In this document: positions 23,801 to 29,148 of the stretch, in pieces | Numbering within the stretch: the stretch's first letter is position 1 | How the letters are laid out: each line of letters starts with the position of its first letter | Source: Lysobacterales bacterium | GTDB lineage: Bacteria; Pseudomonadota; Gammaproteobacteria; Xanthomonadales; SZUA-36 | Direction: 5' to 3' | DNA length: 29,148 bases | Assembly (NCBI GenBank): GCA_009692275.1 | Contig: SHZL01000006.1 | Coordinates: 1-29,148, forward strand | Made by a program: the position numbers and the translations under genes | Notes under the pieces: generated by a model | What the model was told of the DNA's origin: nothing | Databases searched by the model: none | What the model saw: the letters and a program-made list of their open reading frames with translations, nothing else

Positions 23801-24786
23801 GAGTTCATGATGCCTGCTTTCCACAGCCAGTCAATGGTGTCCTGCAGCAGGGGCCGGATGGGTGTTGAGCGGTAACCCAGCTCCCTGCAGGCACGGCTTG
23901 AATCGCAGTAGATGTGGTGAATAATCATGACAGCCGACTCGGGAGTGATGTCCGGCTCTTTGCCGGTCAGTTTCGCCAAGAGGGTCTTTATCCCGGCTGC
24001 AGAGCGCAGTATCCACCCGGGCGTTACTCTCGCTGGCACAGGCTTTCCGAGCAACTCGCCTGCGAGTTTGACCAGCTCCAGGAACGTGGCATCTTCACCG
24101 CCCAACAAATAGGACTCACCCTTCGCGCCGAGACTGAAAGCCGCGATATGCGCTTTCGCCACTTCGCGCACATCGGCAAATGAGCCCCCGCCTGGCGGCA
24201 CGCCCGGCAGCTTGCCGCGATGAACCATGCGCAACATGGTGGACCAGTTATGGCGGTCACCCGGTCCAAGAATATGTGCAGGACAGAGAATGACTGCATC
24301 AAGTCGCCCTTGGTCAACCGCTTCCTTTACCATCAGCTGGGCAATGTGCTTGGTGCGCACGTAATTGATCCAGTCGGTAGCATTGGTGCGCGGGCTATGT
24401 TCATTGAGCAGGCCGTCCTGCAGGCCCCAGGTCGTGAAACTCGATGTGTGAACCAGGCGGCCGGCATTTTTCCGGACCGCTGCCTCGATCACGGACCGTG
24501 TGCCAGCAATGTTGATCCGGCTCTGCTCTGCGTTATTGCGGGACCAGACGTTGGTGCTGGCAGCGACATGAAATACTGCATCGGTGTGCTGGGGCAGTGC
24601 GCGCGCGACCGAGTCTGCATCCGCAAGATCACCAAGATGTACCGCAACCGGAACATCGCGGATGTCGTCCAGCGATGAGGTGGGTCGTGCGAAGATCGAA
24701 ACGTTCCAACCCTGGCGGTGCAGTTCCCGTACCAGGTTGGAGCCGACGAATCCTGAAGCCCCGGTTACAAATGCATTAAGACTCAT
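23797..24786 (-). CDS. NAD(P)-dependent epimerase/dehydratase (extended SDR)
   Basis: A 329-residue extended short-chain dehydrogenase. The Rossmann nucleotide motif TGASGFVGSNLV is at about 7-18, an acidic DLADADSVARAL follows, then FHVAAS. The catalytic Ser is in HTSSFTTWG and the YxxxK pair in NYVRTKHIAQ (about 150). It resembles dihydroflavonol-reductase-like and sterol/hopanoid-associated SDRs, but the substrate is unknown. CAGGG lies upstream of the ATG at 24786; an upstream codon at 24831 would overlap the divergent MATE gene. It is coupled by an ATGA overlap to the DUF3667 gene, and only 43 bases separate it from the MATE start. Confidence 0.88.
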   Translation of the reverse strand: MSLNAFVTGASGFVGSNLVRELHRQGWNVSIFARPTSSLDDIRDVPVAVHLGDLADADSVARALPQHTDAVFHVAASTNVWSRNNAEQSRINIAGTRSVIEAAVRKNAGRLVHTSSFTTWGLQDGLLNEHSPRTNATDWINYVRTKHIAQLMVKEAVDQGRLDAVILCPAHILGPGDRHNWSTMLRMVHRGKLPGVPPGGGSFADVREVAKAHIAAFSLGAKGESYLLGGEDATFLELVKLAGELLGKPVPARVTPGWILRSAAGIKTLLAKLTGKEPDITPESAVMIIHHIYCDSSRACRELGYRSTPIRPLLQDTIDWLWKAGIMNS

Positions 24787-24804
24787 GGCTTTGTATCCCT
24801 GCGG

Positions 24805-24829
24805 TACAATGCCCGGCCGGTTTGCGGCC
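24805..24829 (+). promoter_or_regulatory. -10 hexamer and start-proximal hairpin of the MATE gene
   Basis: TACAAT at 24805-24810 predicts a start point near 24817. GGCCG-GTTTG-CGGCC at 24815-24829 is a five-pair GC hairpin ending directly before the ATG, and no ribosome-binding site is present in the short leader. Confidence 0.35.
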
Positions 24830-26227
24830 ATGGCTCAAGACACTACCCCTGTGAACAGTATAACCAAATCCCACGACCATCTCGCCGAGGTGCGCCGCAC
24901 CTTGCAACTGGCGATACCGGTGGTACTCGGCCAGGTGGCAATTTTCAGCATGAATTTTGTCGATACCGTCATGTCCGGCCATTTGCCGCAAAAGGACATT
25001 GCCCTGGCGGGCCTGGGCGTAGGCGGCTCGATCTGGTCGGCCCTGATGATGTTTACCATAGGCATGCTGATGGCGGTGCAGCCCAGCGTGGCGCACCTCG
25101 ATGGCGCGGGCAGGAGGCTGGAGGCGGGTGCACTGACCCGGCAGGCGCTGTGGATCGCTTTGTTCATTGCTGTGCCCTATTGGGCGGTGTGCTATTTCAG
25201 CGAGCACCTGCTGCAGCTGTTTCGCATTGACCCCGTGATCATCCCGGTTGCCGCCGGTTATCTGCGCGCTATTTCCTGGGGCGCCCCGGCTCTCTGCCTG
25301 ATCTTCCTGCTGCGGTTTTTCAGTGAAGGCGCAGGCCGGACCCGGCCGACCATGTTCTATGGCATCCTGGGTGCTGCTTTGAACATCCCGCTCAACTACA
25401 CCCTGATGTTTGGACATTTTGGTTTTCCCGCCTTGGGAACCATCGGATGCGGTTACGCCACCGCCATCGTGATCTGGCTGCAACTGGGCATGGTGCTGTC
25501 CTACCTGGGCATGCACCATCACTTCAAACCCTTTGAACTGTTCCATCGTATCGATGCGCCGCGGTGGAGGGAAATTGCCTCCTTGCTGCATCTGGGGATT
25601 CCGATTGCTGTTTCAGTTTCACTGGAAAACCTGCTGTTTGTTGGCGCTGCCCTGCTAATCGGCCGGCTGGGTCCCTTGCCTTCGGCTGCTCACCTGGTTG
25701 CCATCAATTTTTCCGCGCTGGTATTCATGATTCCTCTCGGCATGTCGAGCGCCGTGGCAGTGCGTGTGGGCAACGCCCTGGGCCGCAAGGATCCGGCCTC
25801 CGCACGCTACGCCGGTATCGTTGGAATTTTGCTGGTAGCAGTCTCGCAGTGCGTGAACATGACCGTCATGTTTGTATTCCCCGCACAGATCGTTGGCATG
25901 TATACCGACGACTCCGCTGTAGCGGCAATGGCGGTCAGCCTGTTGTTCTATGCCGCTGTGTTCCAGTTGCCCGATGGCATCCAGATCTGTTCTGCCGGCG
26001 CCTTGCGCGGATTGAAAGATACGAAAATACCTATGCTCTTTAATCTGGTTGCCTATTGGCTGGTGGGTATGAGCCTGGGCTATTACCTCACCTTCAGTGT
26101 CGGGCTTGGCCCTGCAGGCATGTGGATCGGAATGATCGCAGGCCTGTCTGTCGGTGCCGTGCTACTCACTGGCCGGTTCCTGCAGCGTACCTCGCGGCTG
26201 ATCCGCTCTGCCCCGGTAAATGCTTGA
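24830..26227 (+). CDS. MATE family efflux transporter
   Basis: A 465-residue, twelve-helix Na+- or H+-driven multidrug/toxin exporter of the NorM/YdhE type. The first half starts LQLAIPVVLGQVAIFSMNFVDTVMSGHLP, the standard MATE opening, and includes ISWGAPALCLIFLLRFFSEGAGRTRPTM. The second half has LHLGIPIAVSVSLENLLFVGAALLIGRLG, IPLGMSSAVAVRVGNALGRKD and PDGIQICSAGALRGLKDTKIPM. I chose the ATG at 24830; the frame is open 82 codons further upstream but that part is the reverse of the epimerase gene. Expected substrates are cationic dyes and fluoroquinolones; the natural one is unknown. Confidence 0.93.
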   Translation: MAQDTTPVNSITKSHDHLAEVRRTLQLAIPVVLGQVAIFSMNFVDTVMSGHLPQKDIALAGLGVGGSIWSALMMFTIGMLMAVQPSVAHLDGAGRRLEAGALTRQALWIALFIAVPYWAVCYFSEHLLQLFRIDPVIIPVAAGYLRAISWGAPALCLIFLLRFFSEGAGRTRPTMFYGILGAALNIPLNYTLMFGHFGFPALGTIGCGYATAIVIWLQLGMVLSYLGMHHHFKPFELFHRIDAPRWREIASLLHLGIPIAVSVSLENLLFVGAALLIGRLGPLPSAAHLVAINFSALVFMIPLGMSSAVAVRVGNALGRKDPASARYAGIVGILLVAVSQCVNMTVMFVFPAQIVGMYTDDSAVAAMAVSLLFYAAVFQLPDGIQICSAGALRGLKDTKIPMLFNLVAYWLVGMSLGYYLTFSVGLGPAGMWIGMIAGLSVGAVLLTGRFLQRTSRLIRSAPVNA

Positions 26228-26246
26228 GGCGGCCAGTCACGGAATG

Positions 26247-26577
26247 CTACTTGCCCAGTGATTGCTCCCACTCCCTGAACCTCCGGTCCAGATCCCTGAT
26301 GCGCTCGTCGTGCGGGCACGACTCGGGCGCGTTGGCCGGAGCTTGCGCCTGAGCGGCATCCTGTGGCTGGCGGCGCCGATCCGCGGCGTGAAACAACAGG
26401 GCCAGCACGCCGTAAACAATTACCGCCAGCACAGTCTTGACCAACAACAGGACAATAAAAACAGCACGCAAGGCCCAAACGTTGAAATGCAGCAGGTCGG
26501 CGAAGTGGCTGCAGACTCCCGCCAGTAATGGTCCTGTGGTGGTTGGGTTTTGCTGAGCAGGTAGCAGCAGTATTCAT
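26247..26577 (-). pseudogene. PspC-domain small membrane protein, frame interrupted
   Basis: The frame read from about 26571 gives GPLLAGVCSHFADLLHFNVWALR followed by a membrane helix (VFIVLLLVKTVLAVIVYGVLALLFH), matching the PspC domain pattern (GVCGGLA-YF, R, hydrophobic helix, YxxL). A charged coiled tail then ends in REWEQSLGK. The frame has no ATG or GTG start before the domain; its first TTG (26471) would delete the GVC motif. The ATG at 26577 (MNTAATCSAKP) is in another frame, and skipping one base, for example in the AAAA run at about 26550, would join it to the domain. PspC proteins sense envelope stress; no pspA or pspB is nearby. Confidence 0.6.
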
Positions 26578-26599
26578 GCCAGCAAAGATATTCATTTAA

Positions 26600-26633
26600 A
26601 CTCAAAGGGCTGAGTCCAGTAAAATTGAATTTT
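26600..26633. repeat. two small palindromes between the PspC and SppA genes
   Basis: ACTCA-AAGGGC-TGAGT (26600-26615) is a hairpin and AAAATT-G-AATTTT (26621-26633) a perfect palindrome. They lie between the divergent PspC-domain and sppA genes and could be regulator-binding sites, though I recognise no known operator. Confidence 0.4.
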
Positions 26634-26703
26634 GCAGTGCCGTCTTGGCGTAAATAGCCGAAATCTGGCGAAGGATTGCCGTGCAGCCCGGCGCCTGCAG
26701 TCT

Positions 26704-26709
26704 TAGAAT
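26704..26709 (+). promoter_or_regulatory. candidate -10 hexamer of sppA
   Basis: TAGAAT lies 27 bases before the sppA ATG, flanked by AGTC and GACT (26699-26702 and 26712-26715). No clear -35 is visible. AGGATGG at 26724-26730 is the ribosome-binding site. Confidence 0.4.
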
Positions 26710-26735
26710 AGGACTCCCTACACAGGATGGTTGCA

Positions 26736-28586
26736 ATGCCCAACTCCGAAAGATCTGCGCTGACACGGTTTTTCCTTGGCCTCTGGAACGTTATCGATGG
26801 CGCCAGGAAGCTGGTGCTTAACGCCATCTTTCTGCTTATTCTTTTTTTGTTGGTAATGGCGTTCATTGACACCGGCGATTCGCTGGTAGTGCAACCCAAT
26901 ACTGCCCTGATCGTCAGCCCCTCCGGCAACGTGGTTGAGGAATACAGTGGCACGCCGCTGGATCAGGCGCTGATGCAGGTTACCGAGGAAAAACCATCCG
27001 AAACCCGCCTGCGTGATTTAGTCGAGGCCATGCGGCGCGCGCGTGATGATCAGGGCATCGTGCGATTGGTCATCGACCCGGGTTACATGGAGCATATCGG
27101 CCTGGCTCAGCTGGGCGAGCTGGAAGCCGCGGTGCTGGATTTCAAAACCTCCGGCAAGCCGGTGGTGGCGGTGACCGACCAACTCACCCAGCAGCAGTAT
27201 TACCTGGCCGCCATGGCGGATGAAATCTGGTTGAACCCGGAAGGCATGGTGTGGTTGGACGGCTTTTCCAACTACCGTAATTTTTACAAGGACGGGCTGG
27301 ACAAGCTGGAGGTTGAGGTAAACCTGTTCCGGGTAGGCGAGTTCAAATCCGCAATGGAACCGTTCATCCGCAACGATATGTCTCCGGCAGACCGCGAAGC
27401 TAACCTGTACTGGCTTGGCAGCCTTTGGCAGCAGTATCTTGAAGCCATCTCCCGGCAGCGCGGCATTCCTCTACTCGACCTGTCCCAGGCAGTAAACGAT
27501 TTTGCCAACCGCCTGGACGCAGCAGGTGGTGATTTCGCTAAACTGGCGCTGGACCAGGGGCTGGTTGACCGGCTGATCAGCCGCCCCGAAGCCAACGTGG
27601 AACTAGCCCGCCTGGGTGCGTCCGCAAAGGGCAGCGAAGGGTTTCGCCAGGTCGCTTTTGACAAATACCTGGCACTCACGGAACCTGCGCCCAGGCCGGA
27701 CTCTGAAAACAAGGTGGCGGTGGTGGTGGCAGAAGGAGAAATCCTGCGAGGCGTGCAGCCACCAGGTGCAATCGGCTCTGAAACCATGGCTGAACGGCTG
27801 CGGACTGTGGGTGAAGACGCTGCAGTTAAGGCGGTAGTGCTGCGGCTTAACAGCCCCGGTGGCGACAGCTTCGCTTCCGAAATCATTCGCCGCGAGGTGC
27901 AGGCGCTCAGGGACGGCGGCAAGACCGTGGTGATATCCATGAGCGATGTGGCCGCCTCGGGCGCCTACTGGATCGCCATGGCCGGGGAAGAAGTCTGGGC
28001 CAGCCCGGCATCAATCACCGGCTCCATCGGGGTGTTTGGGTTCATCCCGACTTTCTCGCGACCGCTGGAAAAAATCGGCATTCATACCGATGGCGTGGGT
28101 ACGACACCATTGGCCGGGAGGCTACGATTGGACATGCCACTGGACCAGGATCTGAAGCGTATTTTCCAGACTGCAACCGATCGAACGTACCGTGAATTCC
28201 TCCAGGTTGTCGCACAGGGCAGGGGCATGACCGAGCAGGCGGTTGACGAAGTCGCGCGCGGACGGGTATGGAGCGGCACACAAGCGAAGGACCGGGGCCT
28301 GGTGGATCAAACCGGAACTCTGCAGCAGGCGATAGATTCCGCGGCGCGCATTGCCGGATTGGGCGCGGACTACCATGTGGAGTACAACGAAGCGGAGCTC
28401 AGTCCCATTGAAACCTTCGTGCTGAATCTGGTGGGGGATAAGGCATCCCGGCTGGGGCTTACCCGGCACGCAGATGCATGGATGAACAGTGGCTTATTCG
28501 AGAGCGTATTGAATGACTTGCGGCTGTTGGCCAGTGCCGGTGATGGTTTTACTTTGGCGGCACATTGCCTGTGTGCCGCGCCTTGA
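26736..28586 (+). CDS. sppA: signal peptide peptidase SppA, 67K type
   Basis: A 616-residue membrane-bound serine protease that degrades cleaved signal peptides in the inner membrane. One N-terminal membrane anchor (about 24-45) is followed by two tandem ClpP-like domains. The first has RVGEFKSAMEPF with the catalytic K204; the second has LRLNSPGGDSFASEIIRREV and SMSDVAASGAYWIAM with the nucleophile S408, matching the K209/S409 dyad of E. coli SppA. PASITGSIGVFG follows. The length equals the enteric double-domain form. I chose ATG 26736 because AGGATGG lies five bases upstream; ATG 26727 has none. Monocistronic, converging on the lipoprotein gene. Confidence 0.95.
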   Translation: MPNSERSALTRFFLGLWNVIDGARKLVLNAIFLLILFLLVMAFIDTGDSLVVQPNTALIVSPSGNVVEEYSGTPLDQALMQVTEEKPSETRLRDLVEAMRRARDDQGIVRLVIDPGYMEHIGLAQLGELEAAVLDFKTSGKPVVAVTDQLTQQQYYLAAMADEIWLNPEGMVWLDGFSNYRNFYKDGLDKLEVEVNLFRVGEFKSAMEPFIRNDMSPADREANLYWLGSLWQQYLEAISRQRGIPLLDLSQAVNDFANRLDAAGGDFAKLALDQGLVDRLISRPEANVELARLGASAKGSEGFRQVAFDKYLALTEPAPRPDSENKVAVVVAEGEILRGVQPPGAIGSETMAERLRTVGEDAAVKAVVLRLNSPGGDSFASEIIRREVQALRDGGKTVVISMSDVAASGAYWIAMAGEEVWASPASITGSIGVFGFIPTFSRPLEKIGIHTDGVGTTPLAGRLRLDMPLDQDLKRIFQTATDRTYREFLQVVAQGRGMTEQAVDEVARGRVWSGTQAKDRGLVDQTGTLQQAIDSAARIAGLGADYHVEYNEAELSPIETFVLNLVGDKASRLGLTRHADAWMNSGLFESVLNDLRLLASAGDGFTLAAHCLCAAP

Positions 28587-28598
28587 CGGTCAACGGCG
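28579..28598. terminator. bidirectional hairpin at the sppA/lipoprotein junction
   Basis: CGCCTTGA, loop CGG, TCAA-(C)-GGCG forms an eight-pair stem with one bulged base. It overlaps the stop codons of both convergent genes and is followed by TTTAG on the plus strand. It is plausible as a shared weak terminator. Confidence 0.4.
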
Positions 28599-29087
28599 TT
28601 TAGTGGGGTCCGGCAAGCCGCTGTAGAGCAGCCAGTGCTTTAACTGCGGGTCATAGCGCCACACCTGCTCATCCGTGATGGTGCGTTCAACGGCCTGGGT
28701 GTGGTTGTACATTTTGATGTCTACAGTTTGTATCGCGGTCATGCCCCCGTCGGTCACGGCAAAGGCTCGAGGCGTGTAGCTGGTCACCTTGAACATCTGC
28801 AGGCGTTCCATTTCGAGCTGGCTTACGGGGTGCTCTTCCAGGTAGGCCGGAGCAAGAAAGCTCACCGCACCGTCCCACTCACTCCAGCGCACAAGCGCTT
28901 CATATTGCTTTAACGTGTCGTCGCGGTTTGTGTTGATCCCGCTGGGCGGAAGACAGCCCGGCAAGGAAAGCAACAGGAGCATCATCGGGAACATCATAAG
29001 GAACATCGGCAGAAACTTTATTGGGGGTCGCGCCACTGCCGTCGCGCCGGGCTTGAACGAGTTCTGCCTGTGCATGATCTGTTTCAT
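28590..29087 (-). CDS. small predicted lipoprotein, unknown function
   Basis: A 165-residue protein. A long basic N-region (to about 22) leads to a hydrophobic stretch FLPMFLMMFPMMLLLLSLPGC with a lipobox-like LPGC; cysteine is at about residue 45, so lipidation after signal peptidase II cleavage is likely. The mature part (about 120 residues) starts with NRDDTLKQYEALVRWSEWDGAVSFL and ends VWRYDPQLKHWLLYSGLPD, a cystatin/NTF2-like size and pattern that recurs in small bacterial lipoproteins. I do not recognise the family. GAGGAA before the ATG supports the start. Confidence 0.7.
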   Translation of the reverse strand: MKQIMHRQNSFKPGATAVARPPIKFLPMFLMMFPMMLLLLSLPGCLPPSGINTNRDDTLKQYEALVRWSEWDGAVSFLAPAYLEEHPVSQLEMERLQMFKVTSYTPRAFAVTDGGMTAIQTVDIKMYNHTQAVERTITDEQVWRYDPQLKHWLLYSGLPDPTKRR

Positions 29088-29126
29088 TTCAATTCCTCTT
29101 CAACGCGACGAATTCAGACTGGAACG

Positions 29127-29147
29127 TTACTGCTTCTTGTCCTGCTG
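29127..29147 (-). CDS. possible 3' end of a gene entering from the right
   Basis: The frame reads ...QQDKKQ and stops at TAA, a charged ending typical of a protein C-terminus. A second minus-strand frame also ends at 29089. Too short to decide which, if either, is real. Confidence 0.2.
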   Translation of the reverse strand, partial: QQDKKQ

Positions 29148-29148
29148 A

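Noticed and set aside
24584..24829. N-terminal extension of the MATE protein
   Set aside because: Its amino acids are the reverse-frame reading of the epimerase gene and unlike any MATE opening.
1..29148. tRNA, rRNA, CRISPR array, insertion sequence or prophage
   Set aside because: No cloverleaf, repeat-spacer pattern, transposase or phage gene was recognised on either strand.

Overview
The window looks like chromosomal DNA of a free-living, GC-rich gammaproteobacterium outside the enterics. The evidence is the gene order yqgE-ruvX-pyrB next to thiS-thiG-trmB, then metK-ahcY-metF, an order I know best from Pseudomonas and its relatives. Protein sequences (MetF, AhcY, TrmB, NupG) are also closest in my memory to gammaproteobacterial versions. 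No rRNA, tRNA, phage, transposase or CRISPR was seen, and the genus cannot be fixed from sequence alone.

Layout. Positions 55-4154 (minus) are a tightly packed transporter operon: a glutamate/dicarboxylate symporter with an unusual coiled-coil insert, a NupG-like nucleoside permease and a DcuC-family permease. Positions 4315-6290 (minus) hold yqgE-ruvX-pyrB. Divergently, 6398-8140 (plus) hold thiS-thiG-trmB, probably with a leaderless or near-leaderless thiS mRNA. Positions 8222-12644 carry two more anion permeases (an SLC13 type with two RCK_C domains and an ArsB/NhaD type) around a Rieske ferredoxin, a small membrane protein and a CBS-pair protein. Positions 12816-16374 (plus) are metK, ahcY and metF, the S-adenosylmethionine cycle. 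Then follow a Nudix hydrolase, an exported beta-propeller-like protein, a stand-alone 5'-3' exonuclease and an HNH nuclease.

The 20033-20549 gap is the least ordinary part. It holds a long imperfect inverted repeat (20166-20420) with nested hairpins, which looks like a mobile or structured repeat. Just beyond it, three genes in about 6 kb are damaged or unusual: an HtrA/DegQ protease ending inside its first PDZ domain (20550-21443), a DUF3667-like zinc-ribbon membrane protein split by a +1 frameshift (22921-23800), and a PspC-domain protein whose only ATG is in the wrong frame (26247-26577). An M17 aminopeptidase, an NAD-dependent epimerase and a MATE pump are interleaved. The window ends with SppA (signal peptide peptidase, 67K type) and a small lipoprotein.

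How the genes work together. Nucleoside uptake beside PyrB puts pyrimidine salvage next to de novo synthesis. MetK-AhcY-MetF regenerate the methyl donor that TrmB and other methyltransferases use. DegQ-like protease, M17 peptidase, SppA and PspC belong to envelope protein quality control. The rest is housekeeping without an obvious single theme, and no complete new defence or biosynthetic system was found.
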